64,000 nt of DNA, taken from assembly GCA_005792285.1 (NCBI GenBank), contig SXSI01000047.1, positions 82,497 to 146,496 of the forward strand, in the 5' to 3' direction. The position numbers and the translations under genes are program-made. Positions 52,940 to 62,156 of this stretch are shown piece by piece (the first letter of the stretch is position 1; each line of letters opens with the position of its first letter). Origin of the DNA: Bacteroidota bacterium (lineage in GTDB: Bacteria; Bacteroidota; Ignavibacteria; UBA10030; UBA8401). The notes beneath the pieces were generated by a model that was not told the DNA's origin, made no database searches, and saw only the letters and a program-made list of their open reading frames with translations.

Positions 52940-54058
52940 TTAATTAATAACAAAAACTATAATTAGTGCCATGATTGTAATAAGTCCCATTTTTTTCATT
53001 TCTGGTGAATAATCTTTTTTTGCAGATTCCCATAATTGTAAGAAATAATAAATTAATATTACAATCGCTAAATAAATAGCCAATGTATTTTCCAATGAAA
53101 GTGAACGATTATATAATAATTTTAATCCGGACGAAATTACACTTCCATATAAAATTAATAAATGTAATACATAAATTAGAAGTGATTGTCGTGAGGTAGT
53201 TAGAATTATTTTCGGAATTGTTTTTATTTTGTTTGTAACTAAGAATATAAATGATAGAACTAAAGAAAGAACTGCAGCTTGCTTTATGAAATTAATACCT
53301 CCCGATTTCCAAATATCGTGTGGAGGATATAGTGATTCTATTATACTTCCAAAATAAATTGATAATATTATAATTATGAGTGATATAACTGTTAACCAAA
53401 TAAAAAATTGATTAATATTTTTTTTTCTGTATTTATTAAATAGATAACCGACAAATATTCCTGAGAATAAATAACCAATCCAAGGAAATAGCGGAAACCA
53501 GGATTTTAATTGAAATGAGAAATATGAAGCCAGCCACAATGGAAAAATTTCAACAAATTTATAATTCCAAAAATATGGAGTTACAACTAATGTAAATAAA
53601 AGTATTGAAGCTGAAACTATGAATAATAGTTTTTGGGATTTACTAACTAACACTAAAAGCTGTGTAAATAATAATGAAACACCGATGCAATGTAAAGCAT
53701 CAGATTGCACAAATTGTAAATATTCAATTTCAGTTAAACCGAAAACTACTTTACTAAATGAAAAAATGGGTAAATGTAAAAAATATCCAATTAATATTAA
53801 TCCGATATATCTATAAATTCTTTTCTTTGTTTCGGGAGAAAATGAAATGTATAAATCCCATTTTTTGAAAGTTGAAATAGTAAATGCAATTCCGGAACCA
53901 AATAAAAACATTGCCGCAACATAACCATGTAGGTAATCATGAATTGGAAACCAACTTGCGGATCTTACACTGTTTTTTAATAATGCATCAAAAGTATGCC
54001 CCTGAATCATTAACAAAATTGCAATAAATCGAAAAATATCGATGAAAAAATATCTCAT
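52940..54058 (-). CDS. HGSNAT/DUF1624-like membrane protein (copy A)
   Basis: A 372-residue protein with about ten membrane segments. FFIDIFRFIAILLMIQGHTFD near the N-terminus and SRQSLLIYVLHLLILYGSV towards the end align by pattern with copy B. The charged His-containing motif is kept, so it could be an acyltransferase. The pair seems to come from tandem duplication followed by divergence. It begins seven bases after kbl in the threonine/rsmB operon. Confidence 0.76.
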   Translation of the reverse strand: MRYFFIDIFRFIAILLMIQGHTFDALLKNSVRSASWFPIHDYLHGYVAAMFLFGSGIAFTISTFKKWDLYISFSPETKKRIYRYIGLILIGYFLHLPIFSFSKVVFGLTEIEYLQFVQSDALHCIGVSLLFTQLLVLVSKSQKLLFIVSASILLFTLVVTPYFWNYKFVEIFPLWLASYFSFQLKSWFPLFPWIGYLFSGIFVGYLFNKYRKKNINQFFIWLTVISLIIIILSIYFGSIIESLYPPHDIWKSGGINFIKQAAVLSLVLSFIFLVTNKIKTIPKIILTTSRQSLLIYVLHLLILYGSVISSGLKLLYNRSLSLENTLAIYLAIVILIYYFLQLWESAKKDYSPEMKKMGLITIMALIIVFVIN

Positions 54059-54065
54059 CGGAAAA

Positions 54066-55280
54066 TTAAATAATTCCTAACTTTCTACCAACAACTTTAA
54101 AAGATTTCAATGCATCGTCTAAATTCTTTTTTGAATGAGCTGCTGAAATTTGAACACGAAGTCGCGCTTCCCCTTTTGGCACAACTGGAAACCATAATCC
54201 TTTTACATATACACGATGTTTTAATAATTCCTGACTCATTTTTTGCGCAACTTCAGCTTCACCTAACATTACTGGAACAACAGGATGAATTCCCGGAATA
54301 ATTGTAAATCCTAATTCTGAAATTTTTTTTCTAAAGTAAGCTGTATTTTTTTGTAATTTCGAAACGATTGATGGCTTGGATTTAAGTAATTTTAATGCTG
54401 CAATACTTCCTCCAACAACTGCAGGTGGAATTGAATTTGAAAAAGTATAAGGACGAGATTTTTGTCGAAGAAAAGCAATTAAATCTTTTGATCCACCAAT
54501 AAATCCACCCAATGCGCCACCAATTGCTTTACCTAAAGTTCCGCTAATTACATCAATTTTTCCAAAAACATTAAAATGTTCCGAAGTGCCTCTTCCAGTT
54601 TTTCCACAAACACCCAAAGCATGACAATCATCTACAAAAAGAAGTGCACTATTTTCTTTTGCAATTTTTACAAGTTTATCAATCGGCGCTAAATCACCTT
54701 CCATGCTGAAAACACCATCGCTTGCAATAATTCGAAAACGATAATTTTTTGTTTTGTCTTCTTTCAGAATTTCTTGAAGATGTTTCATGTCAGCATGCCG
54801 ATAAATTCTTTTATCTGTAGTTTCCTGTTTGCATAATCGAAGCCCATCAATTATACTCGCATGATTTAGTTGATCAGTATAAATTACATCTCTGTAATTA
54901 TCGAAACCAATTTTCTCATTCGTAAGAGAAGCAAAAAAAGCATTATTTGCAGCAAAGCAAGAAGAAAAAAGAATTACATCTTCAGTCCCAATAAACTCTG
55001 CAATTAATTTTTCAAGCTCAAGATGAATTGTTTGAGTGCCACATAAAAACCGAACCGACGCTAATCCATAACCATATTTTTTAATTCCGTTTATTGCTCC
55101 TTTACGAACAATCGGATTATTCGACATTCCCAAATAGTTATTTGCAGCAAGCATTATTACATTTTTTTTATTGACTCTAACTTTTCCATCTTGCGGACCT
55201 TCAAGTGCAGTTTCATATTTAAATGTGTTTGCATTATGGATATTCTTTAACTCATCGGAAAATAATTTATTATAATTCAT
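54066..55280 (-). CDS. kbl: 2-amino-3-ketobutyrate CoA ligase (glycine C-acetyltransferase)
   Basis: A 404-residue alpha-oxoamine synthase. PLP-binding Lys251 is in SGTLGKAIGGALGG, with D218 and H220 in VDDCHALG and the N-terminal VIMLAANNYLGMS. It splits 2-amino-3-ketobutyrate to glycine and acetyl-CoA. Tdh at 55677-56900 makes that substrate, which supports Kbl over 8-amino-7-oxononanoate synthase. The DoxX gene between them overlaps its start by 11 bases. Confidence 0.88.
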   Translation of the reverse strand: MNYNKLFSDELKNIHNANTFKYETALEGPQDGKVRVNKKNVIMLAANNYLGMSNNPIVRKGAINGIKKYGYGLASVRFLCGTQTIHLELEKLIAEFIGTEDVILFSSCFAANNAFFASLTNEKIGFDNYRDVIYTDQLNHASIIDGLRLCKQETTDKRIYRHADMKHLQEILKEDKTKNYRFRIIASDGVFSMEGDLAPIDKLVKIAKENSALLFVDDCHALGVCGKTGRGTSEHFNVFGKIDVISGTLGKAIGGALGGFIGGSKDLIAFLRQKSRPYTFSNSIPPAVVGGSIAALKLLKSKPSIVSKLQKNTAYFRKKISELGFTIIPGIHPVVPVMLGEAEVAQKMSQELLKHRVYVKGLWFPVVPKGEARLRVQISAAHSKKNLDDALKSFKVVGRKLGII

Positions 55281-55680
55281 TTTTACTTTCTATGAATCGG
55301 TCTAAACTATATTTTCCTGAACCATTGAAAATAAAATACAATGCAATAATTAAATATGTAAAAGCCATTTCCGCTTCTCCAAAAATATCACCTTCATGCG
55401 ACATAAATGCAGCAACTAACATTGTTAAAAAAATAAATACGGATGAGGTTCGCGTGAATAATCCAATTATCAACAATATTCCACCAAAAAATTCTGAACC
55501 TTTAGCCATATATCCGAAAATATATGGTAAAGGGAATCCAAGTTTTTCAACTGCTGAACAAAATCTTTCCATAATTTGTGGATTGAATATTTTGAATACA
55601 CTATGAGAAATCAAAGCACAACCAAGCCAAACTCTCAAAATTAGTTCTGCAGAAGGATATTTTTTAAAATTTAATTTCAA
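55270..55680 (-). CDS. DoxX family membrane protein
   Basis: A 136-residue protein with four membrane segments and the DoxX pattern RVWLGCALISHSVFKIF, then FCSAVEKLGFPLPYIFGYMAKGSEFFGGILLIIGLFTR and FTYLIIALYFIFNGSG. DoxX proteins are linked to respiration or redox in other bacteria. It overlaps tdh by four bases and kbl by 11 bases, so it is translated with the threonine pathway genes. Confidence 0.85.
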   Translation of the reverse strand: MKLNFKKYPSAELILRVWLGCALISHSVFKIFNPQIMERFCSAVEKLGFPLPYIFGYMAKGSEFFGGILLIIGLFTRTSSVFIFLTMLVAAFMSHEGDIFGEAEMAFTYLIIALYFIFNGSGKYSLDRFIESKNEL

Positions 55681-56900
55681 GGTTTTAACAGTACTTTCAT
55701 TGCTTCACCACTTGCAATTGCACTGAATGCTTTTTCATAATCAGAAAGTGGATATTGATGAGAAATAAATCCGGAGTTAAGAAATTTTTTGGCCAATCCT
55801 TTTCGTAAAATGCGTTCCATTTGATCCCAAGTTTCAAAAACTTTTCTGCCAATTATTCCTTTAACTGTGATTCCTTTAAAAATTATATCCTTTGCAAAAT
55901 TTACAGACATATTTCCTGAAGGTAATCCAAGCAAACTAAATGTGCCACCCATTCTTAATTGCTGAAAAGCATTATTATATGCATTGTAATTACCGGACAT
56001 ATCAAGTGCAACATCAACTCCCGTTCGGTTTGTTTTTGTTTTAATTGTTTTTGAAAACTTTTCTCGTTCGCTATCAATTGCTAAATCAAAACATTTGGTT
56101 GCACCAAAATATTCTGCCAACTGAAATCGTTTTGAAATTAAATTCTCATGAGAAAATCCTTCATGAGAAACATCAGTTACAAATATATTTTTTGCACCGG
56201 CATATTTTGCAATTGCAGTAGCCATAATTCCTTGCACGCCACAACCAAGAATTAAAACATTTGAATTTTTAACAGGAACAGAAAATACTGTATGAGTTGC
56301 ATTTCCCAAAGCATCCATAAATGCAATCATATCAAGCTGCAATTCATTTTTATGATAAAGCAAAATATTTTCAACAGGCACAACTATAAATTCTGCAAAA
56401 GCTCCATCTTCGTGCACACCTTTAATTTTTGTTTTTTGACAAACATGTTTTTCATTTTGCATGCACTGATAACATTTACCGCAAGTAACATGCATTTCCG
56501 CAGTTACATTAAAATTAGAAATTATTTTATTAAAATCTTCTTTTCTGTATAAAGTTGAAGGATGATATCCAGCTAAAAGTTTTTTTGTTGGTTTACTTTT
56601 TTTTGCTCGCTCAAATAGTTTTTGTATTAAAATTTTTCTTGCAGAAGTTCCTGCATCAACAATCCAACCCGAAAATTCATGTCCAACAATTATTCTCTTC
56701 AACTTCGCTTTACTCATTTCATGTCGTAAAGAATCTTTGCAATTGTAAATACCAACGTCAGTTCCGCAAATAGCTCCGGCATAAACTTTTATTAAAACAT
56801 CATTCTTAGATTTTATTTCCGGTGACGGAGTATTTATAAATTGAAATCCTTTTTGCCACTCTTTATTCTCAGTTGGTCTTTCTTTAATTAATGCCTTCAT
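55677..56900 (-). CDS. tdh: L-threonine 3-dehydrogenase-like zinc alcohol dehydrogenase
   Basis: A 407-residue medium-chain dehydrogenase. Catalytic zinc ligands C45 (GAICGTDVGIY) and H74/E75 (VGHEFSGW) are present, as are four structural-zinc Cys at 140, 143, 146 and 154. The Rossmann fold has LILGCGVQGIMATAIAKYAGA. It is about 60 residues longer than E. coli Tdh; roughly 35 extra residues lie between H74 and C140. With kbl it forms the threonine-to-glycine route. It overlaps rsmB by four bases. Confidence 0.85.
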   Translation of the reverse strand: MKALIKERPTENKEWQKGFQFINTPSPEIKSKNDVLIKVYAGAICGTDVGIYNCKDSLRHEMSKAKLKRIIVGHEFSGWIVDAGTSARKILIQKLFERAKKSKPTKKLLAGYHPSTLYRKEDFNKIISNFNVTAEMHVTCGKCYQCMQNEKHVCQKTKIKGVHEDGAFAEFIVVPVENILLYHKNELQLDMIAFMDALGNATHTVFSVPVKNSNVLILGCGVQGIMATAIAKYAGAKNIFVTDVSHEGFSHENLISKRFQLAEYFGATKCFDLAIDSEREKFSKTIKTKTNRTGVDVALDMSGNYNAYNNAFQQLRMGGTFSLLGLPSGNMSVNFAKDIIFKGITVKGIIGRKVFETWDQMERILRKGLAKKFLNSGFISHQYPLSDYEKAFSAIASGEAMKVLLKP

Positions 56901-58258
56901 GAAATTTTCTTTAATCTTACTGCAAACGAACCATCCATATCGTGTATATGTGGAAATGTTTCTACGATTCCTAAATTATTTATAATTTTTGGATTACAAA
57001 AACCGACTGCAGATTCAATTTCGAAATTTGTATTTTCAGCAAGAAATTTTTGAACTAATAAATAATTTTCTTCGGGCTCAATAGTACAGGTGCTATAAAC
57101 AATTATTCCATCTTTTTTTACCAATTTTGCAGCATTAGTAAGAAGTGCAAATTGAAGTTTTGATAATTTTTCTAAATCAACAACATCCCTTTTTAATTTG
57201 ATGTCAGGTTTTTTTGTAATTACTCCTAAACCGGAACAAGGAGCATCAACTAAAACTTTGTCAACTGGTTCATGTTCAAATTCACAACCATCACCTGCGA
57301 TTGGTTCAATAATAGATAAATGCAATCTTTCTGAAGACGACTTTATTAAATTTATTCGTTGACTATATTTTTCAAGTGCAATTATTTTTCCACTATTATT
57401 CATCATTTCCGCCATGAATGTAGATTTTCCACCAGGTGCAGCACAAAGATCAATAATTGTTTCGCCCGGTTTTGCAGAAATTAGTTGGCACGCAAGTCCT
57501 GCACTTTCATCTTGTACAGTAATAAATCCTTGTTTAAAAAGTTCTGAATCAGCAATATCTGCAAACGATGTTGTTTTAAAAAAAGAAGGCAAGTATTCCG
57601 ATTGAGTAAAAGTAATATTTTTTGATTTAAGAAATTCACAGAATTCAGCAACCTTCATTTTAAGTGGATTTATTCTGAGCGACAACTGAGGTATTTTATT
57701 ATTCGCAATTAACAATTTTTCGGTTTCATCAAAACCAAATCTATCGAGCCATCTTTTAACAATCCACAATGGATGCGAATACAAAACAGAAAGATATTGT
57801 ACTTGGTCTTCTTCTTTTTTAGGAAAATGAATATCGTTTACGTTTCGAATTATATTTCTTAAAACTGCATTTACAAGATTTGCAGCTTTTTCTCCACGCA
57901 AGCGTTTTATAAGTTCGACAGCTTCATTTACAGAAGCATGATGAGGAATTTTTTGCAGATATAGTATTTGGTATAAAGCTGTACGTAAAGTGTTTTTGAT
58001 TGGGATTTCAGCTTTTGAAAAATTGCTGTGAAAGAAACCTGTTAACACCCAATCAATTTTTATTTGCCACCGAAGTACACCATGAACAATTTCATAAAGT
58101 AAATTTTTATCTAGATCATTAAATTGTTGGCTGTGAAGTTCGAAATGCAATAATTTATCAAGGTAGGAATCTGTTCGTTCTACACGATTTAAAATTTTAA
58201 CAGCTGATCCCCTCACTCCACTAAACAAATCAGTTGAAAAATTTTTTTGGGTTTCCAT
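56897..58258 (-). CDS. rsmB: 16S rRNA (cytosine-967-C5)-methyltransferase RsmB
   Basis: A 453-residue protein with an N-terminal NusB-like domain (about 15-145) and a C-terminal SAM methyltransferase. It has DLCAAPGGKST (271-281), DAPCSGLGV with C341 and YSTCTIEPEE with nucleophile C391. It methylates C967 of 16S rRNA. As the first gene of an 11-gene minus-strand operon it lies just after the rpmE terminator, with only three bases between the T-run and the start codon, so its transcription may come from terminator read-through. Confidence 0.94.
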   Translation of the reverse strand: METQKNFSTDLFSGVRGSAVKILNRVERTDSYLDKLLHFELHSQQFNDLDKNLLYEIVHGVLRWQIKIDWVLTGFFHSNFSKAEIPIKNTLRTALYQILYLQKIPHHASVNEAVELIKRLRGEKAANLVNAVLRNIIRNVNDIHFPKKEEDQVQYLSVLYSHPLWIVKRWLDRFGFDETEKLLIANNKIPQLSLRINPLKMKVAEFCEFLKSKNITFTQSEYLPSFFKTTSFADIADSELFKQGFITVQDESAGLACQLISAKPGETIIDLCAAPGGKSTFMAEMMNNSGKIIALEKYSQRINLIKSSSERLHLSIIEPIAGDGCEFEHEPVDKVLVDAPCSGLGVITKKPDIKLKRDVVDLEKLSKLQFALLTNAAKLVKKDGIIVYSTCTIEPEENYLLVQKFLAENTNFEIESAVGFCNPKIINNLGIVETFPHIHDMDGSFAVRLKKIS

Positions 58259-58260
58259 TG

Positions 58261-58297
58261 AATAAAAAACGGAATGTTTTATTCTAACATTCCGTTT
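58261..58297 (-). terminator. Intrinsic terminator after rpmE
   Basis: On the minus strand a 12-base-pair stem (AAACGGAATGTT and its complement, loop of seven) is followed by a T-run. It stands between rpmE and rsmB. Confidence 0.87.
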
Positions 58298-58324
58298 AAT
58301 TAATTTTAGTTAAAATAATCTAGC

Positions 58325-58525
58325 TTATTTCTTTACGTATTTTTTATTAAAACGCTCAACTCTTCCAGCACTATCAATAAGCTTTTGTTTCCCTGTGTAA
58401 TATGGATGGCATTGTGAGCAGATGTCAACATGTATATCTCCGACAGTACTTCTGGTTTCAAAAATAGTTCCGCAAACACAAATGACTTTTGCTGGTTTAT
58501 AAGATGGATGTATTCCTGTTTTCAT
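58325..58525 (-). CDS. rpmE: 50S ribosomal protein bL31 (zinc-binding form)
   Basis: A 66-residue L31 with the zinc Cys set [24 protein letters not shown] split as CxC and CxxC, so it is the C-plus form. The start is supported by AAGGA before ATG. A well-formed promoter (TTTG-N19-TATATTTG) lies upstream and overlaps the end of mltG, and a terminator follows, so rpmE can be a single-gene unit. Confidence 0.96.
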   Translation of the reverse strand: MKTGIHPSYKPAKVICVCGTIFETRSTVGDIHVDICSQCHPYYTGKQKLIDSAGRVERFNKKYVKK

Positions 58526-58550
58526 GGTTATTCCTTAAAAAAATAATATG

Positions 58551-58581
58551 CAAATATATAGAATTATTCGTTACTCTCAAA
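58551..58581 (-). promoter_or_regulatory. Putative rpmE promoter, best Bacteroidota-type match in the window
   Basis: On the minus strand TTTG (58578-58581), a 19-base spacer and TATATTTG (58551-58558) match TTTG-N19-TAnnTTTG without mismatch. The -7 box lies 25 bases before the rpmE start. Confidence 0.65.
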
Positions 58582-58582
58582 T

Positions 58583-59620
58583 CTATAAAATCTTTTTACG
58601 CAAGCTATCCGCTCTTATTTTTCTGAACTTTGCAACATTTTCATTATGCATATCAAATGTTGTTGAAAAATTATGCCCACCCAATCCATTGGCTACAAAA
58701 TAAAAATATTTATGCTTTGCAGGATATAATGCAGCTATAATTGAGGCTCTTCCAGGGTTATTAATTGGTCCTGGTGGAAGGCCAGTATAAATATAAGTGT
58801 TGTAGGGTGAATTTATTTTAAGATCGCTGTACTTTAATCTTCTTGGCCCATTTGAAATAATATATTGAATAGTTGGATCGGCTTGAAGTGCCATTCTTAT
58901 TCTCAACCGATTATGATAAACACCACTCACAATTGATCGCTCACTTTTTAATTTTGTTTCTCCTTCAATAATTGAAGCCAAAGAAATTACATCTTTTAAT
59001 GACATTCGCAATTGTACAGCTCGCTGTTTTAAACTATCATGATAAAATCTTTCAAACTCTCGAACCATTCTTTTTATAATTTCTTCTTCATCTGTTTGCC
59101 AAAGTATTTCATAAGTATCCGGCATTAAAAATCCTTCTAATGAATTTATTGATTTAGTGGGAATGTTTAAATAAGAATAATTTCTACTTAATTCCATAAA
59201 TCTAGTTGAATCAATCCCGGCACGCAATTTTAAATAACCAGCTATTTCGCGAAGTCGCAATCCTTCTAAAATTGTAATTGACGGAGTTTCGGATCCTTTA
59301 ACGTCAATAATTCTCTCAAGAATTTTGTAATTACTTTCGCCATCATGAATTAAATATCTTCCCATTTTAATTTCATTATGATAACCAAATAATATCCCTG
59401 CTACTTTAAAAAATAATGGCTTACTGATAATTCCCTCATCAGTGAATCTTGTAATTACATTTTGAAAAGTTTCATTTTTATTTATAACTACATATTTCGA
59501 TTTTTTATTTAAATAGTTTGGTGAGAAAAGTAGTAAGTAAATGAAAATTGAAAAAAATAAAATTAATTCTCCGACAATTAGAATTTTAATAAACGATCTC
59601 TTTTTCAGGAATAAACTCAT
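58583..59620 (-). CDS. mltG: Endolytic murein transglycosylase MltG
   Basis: A 345-residue inner-membrane enzyme that cuts nascent peptidoglycan strands. One membrane segment (about 11-33), a LysM-like domain (about 43-108) and the YceG core follow: LEGFLMPDTYEI, ASIIEGETK with catalytic Glu219, and YNTYIYTGLPPGPINNPG. It overlaps tsaD by four bases (ATGA). The window also encodes an MltD-type enzyme and DacB, two other peptidoglycan enzymes. Confidence 0.95.
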   Translation of the reverse strand: MSLFLKKRSFIKILIVGELILFFSIFIYLLLFSPNYLNKKSKYVVINKNETFQNVITRFTDEGIISKPLFFKVAGILFGYHNEIKMGRYLIHDGESNYKILERIIDVKGSETPSITILEGLRLREIAGYLKLRAGIDSTRFMELSRNYSYLNIPTKSINSLEGFLMPDTYEILWQTDEEEIIKRMVREFERFYHDSLKQRAVQLRMSLKDVISLASIIEGETKLKSERSIVSGVYHNRLRIRMALQADPTIQYIISNGPRRLKYSDLKINSPYNTYIYTGLPPGPINNPGRASIIAALYPAKHKYFYFVANGLGGHNFSTTFDMHNENVAKFRKIRADSLRKKIL

Positions 59621-60639
59621 GCTAATATTAAATCGGGGACAGCTGAAACTGTCAGTGAAGATTTAAATCCGGATAAATATTTTCGATATCCAACATTTGC
59701 AATCATAGCGCCATTATCGGTGCAGTAAGCCATTTTTGGAATAAAAATATTTTTTTCATTTTCTTTACCAATTGTATAAAACCGATTTCTTAATTCTGAA
59801 TTTGCTGAAACACCACCTGCAATTGCAATATCTGTAATATCATATTTTTTTGCAGCGGACATTGTTTTTTTTACAATTGAATCCACTACAGTTTTTTGAA
59901 AGCTTGCACAAATATTATTAACGGTTTCTTGCGGCAACCCATTTTTATAATCTGGATAATTTTCCTTTAAATAATAGAGCACGGATGTTTTTATTCCACT
60001 AAAACTAAAGTTGAAATTTCCTTCTTGCGGAAAAGCAGTTGGAAAAGAAATTGATTTATTATCACCCGAGACTGCTAACTTATCAATTATCGGACCACCT
60101 GGATATGTTAAATTTAATAACTTAGCAACTTTATCAAATGCTTCACCAACTGCATCATCTTTTGTTTCACCAATAATTTCATATTTAAAATCTGAATTAA
60201 CTATAATTAATTGGGTGTGACCACCAGAAATAATTAAAGCTAAAAATGGAAAATTAGGTTTTTCGTCTTCCAGAAAAGTAGAATAAATATGTGCTTCAAT
60301 ATGATTAACTGCGATATAAGGAATTTGCAAACCGAATGCATAAAATTTAGAAAAATTAACTCCAACCAAAAGTGAACCCATTAAACCCGGTCCATTTGTA
60401 AATGCTACTGCATCTAAATCAGTTGCACTAATTTTTGCAATTTCCAATGCTTGGTTAACCACCGGGATTATATATTTTTGGTGAGCTCGCGATGCTAGCT
60501 CAGGAACAACACCACCATATCTGAAGTGAAATTGTTGTGAAGATACAATATTAGAAATAATTTTTCCATCTTGCATAATAGCAGCTGATGTCTCATCGCA
60601 AGATGATTCAATTCCAAGTATTGTAATTTGTTTGTTCAT
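59617..60639 (-). CDS. tsaD: tRNA threonylcarbamoyladenosine synthase subunit TsaD
   Basis: A 340-residue ASKHA-fold protein for t6A37 of tRNA. ILGIESSCDETSAA and the metal site H113/H117 in VNHIEAHIYS are present, with AFTNGPGLMGSLLVG. I chose the ATG at 60639 (MNKQITILGIESS). A TTG at 60654 is in frame, but a TATATTTG promoter box lies between them, which supports the shorter form. It is the first gene of the tsaD-mltG pair. Confidence 0.95.
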   Translation of the reverse strand: MNKQITILGIESSCDETSAAIMQDGKIISNIVSSQQFHFRYGGVVPELASRAHQKYIIPVVNQALEIAKISATDLDAVAFTNGPGLMGSLLVGVNFSKFYAFGLQIPYIAVNHIEAHIYSTFLEDEKPNFPFLALIISGGHTQLIIVNSDFKYEIIGETKDDAVGEAFDKVAKLLNLTYPGGPIIDKLAVSGDNKSISFPTAFPQEGNFNFSFSGIKTSVLYYLKENYPDYKNGLPQETVNNICASFQKTVVDSIVKKTMSAAKKYDITDIAIAGGVSANSELRNRFYTIGKENEKNIFIPKMAYCTDNGAMIANVGYRKYLSGFKSSLTVSAVPDLILA

Positions 60640-60643
60640 GCTC

Positions 60644-60651
60644 CAAATATA
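60644..60651 (-). promoter_or_regulatory. Possible -7 box for tsaD
   Basis: Minus-strand TATATTTG lies four bases before the chosen ATG, so the transcript would have a very short leader or none. No clear TTG is seen at -33. Confidence 0.4.
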
Positions 60652-60722
60652 CAAAAAGATTTTAAGATGAATAAGTTAATCGAATTCTTGAAGCATCTAC
60701 TCTTTTTATTTAGATTACATCA

Positions 60723-62156
60723 ATGTTTATCAAATTAAAATATATATTTTCGGTTGTAATAATTTTCCTTATTACTGGATGTGGAATTACTTCTCCTCAA
60801 TTAACAACTACTAATTTCAAAGATAAAATCGATTTAATATTAAGAGACTCTATTTTCGATGCTTCACAAGTTGGCATTAAAGTAGTATCACTTAAAAATA
60901 ATCGTGTTTTATATTCCAAAAATGAAAAGTTATTACTCCGACCGGCTTCTAATTTAAAATTAATTACAAGTGCTGCTGCGCTTTCTGTTTTAAAGGACAC
61001 ATTTCAATTCCGTACAGAATTTTATTTTGATTCGTTAACTTCATCACTATTTATAAAAGGAAGTGGCAATCCATTATTTACCTCCGAAGATATTGCAAAA
61101 TCTGTTTCGCAACTTAAATCTAATGGACTTAAGCAAATAAATGGAAATGTGGTTGGTGATATTTCTATTTTTGATTCTACTCAATGGGGAGAAGGTTGGA
61201 TGTGGGACGATGAACCTTTTGAGTATGCAGCATATAATTCTCCACTCACAATAAATAATAATTGCATAAAAATAATTACAACTCCTTCCAATATAATTGG
61301 TGGTAAATTAAATATTCAGACTCTTCCACAAACTTCATTTGTAAATATTATTAATGATGGCATAACTTCTAATTCAGAGAGTCCAAATAATCTTAATGTG
61401 ACAAGAAAATTTTATGAGAGAAGTAACGATATTGTTGTCAAGGGAAATATGAAATTAAATTCTTCTCCCGATACAACTAAATTAACAGTACTTCATCCGG
61501 AAAAATATTTTGTAACATTATTATATGAAGAACTATTGCGACAAGGAATCACAATTAAAGGAAAGCCAATTATAAGCACAATCCCAAATACCGCTAAATT
61601 AAAATACGTTCATTTTCAATCAATTGATTCCGTTTTAGTTAATTTTAATAAAGTCAGCGATAATCTTACAGGTGAAAATTTATTAAAATTACTTGGCAAA
61701 GAATTAAATAAAAATATTGGTACAACTAAATCTGGAATTAATAATGTTTATAATTTTCTTAATAAAATAGGAATTGATACTTCGAAATTTTTGATGGTTG
61801 ACGGTTCCGGTATGTCGCATTATAATCTTGTAACTGCAGAGATGTACATAAAATTACTTCGCGCAATGTATAATGATAAAAATAATTTTCAACTTTTTTA
61901 TAAATCCCTTCCAATTGGTGGAGTTGATGGAACCCTTTCAAATCGGATGAAAAATGGAAATGCGTTTAAAAATGTTCATGCCAAAACCGGAAGTATTGGT
62001 GGAGTTAGCACGCTATCGGGATATGTTACGACATCAAATAATGATTTACTTGCTTTCTCAATTATGATGCAAAATTTTATCGGATCTGCTAAAGAATATC
62101 GTAACGCTCAGGATAAAATCTGCGAAATACTCTCATCGATTTCAGATTCTTTATAA
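60723..62156 (+). CDS. dacB: D-alanyl-D-alanine carboxypeptidase/endopeptidase (PBP4, S13)
   Basis: A 477-residue predicted lipoprotein: lipobox FLITGC with Cys20. The penicillin-binding motifs are intact: S76-N-L-K79 (RPASNLKL), S312-D-N314 (VSDNLTGEN) and K421-T-G423 (HAKTGSIGG). It trims or cuts peptidoglycan crosslinks. The 83-base gap to tsaD holds divergent promoters; a clear TAnnTTTG box for this gene was not found. Its stop overlaps the next gene as TAATG. Confidence 0.93.
   Translation: MFIKLKYIFSVVIIFLITGCGITSPQLTTTNFKDKIDLILRDSIFDASQVGIKVVSLKNNRVLYSKNEKLLLRPASNLKLITSAAALSVLKDTFQFRTEFYFDSLTSSLFIKGSGNPLFTSEDIAKSVSQLKSNGLKQINGNVVGDISIFDSTQWGEGWMWDDEPFEYAAYNSPLTINNNCIKIITTPSNIIGGKLNIQTLPQTSFVNIINDGITSNSESPNNLNVTRKFYERSNDIVVKGNMKLNSSPDTTKLTVLHPEKYFVTLLYEELLRQGITIKGKPIISTIPNTAKLKYVHFQSIDSVLVNFNKVSDNLTGENLLKLLGKELNKNIGTTKSGINNVYNFLNKIGIDTSKFLMVDGSGMSHYNLVTAEMYIKLLRAMYNDKNNFQLFYKSLPIGGVDGTLSNRMKNGNAFKNVHAKTGSIGGVSTLSGYVTTSNNDLLAFSIMMQNFIGSAKEYRNAQDKICEILSSISDSL

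Noticed and set aside
60640..60654. TTG start for TsaD
   Set aside because: It would put the TATATTTG box inside the gene; MNKQITILGIESS is the usual family start.
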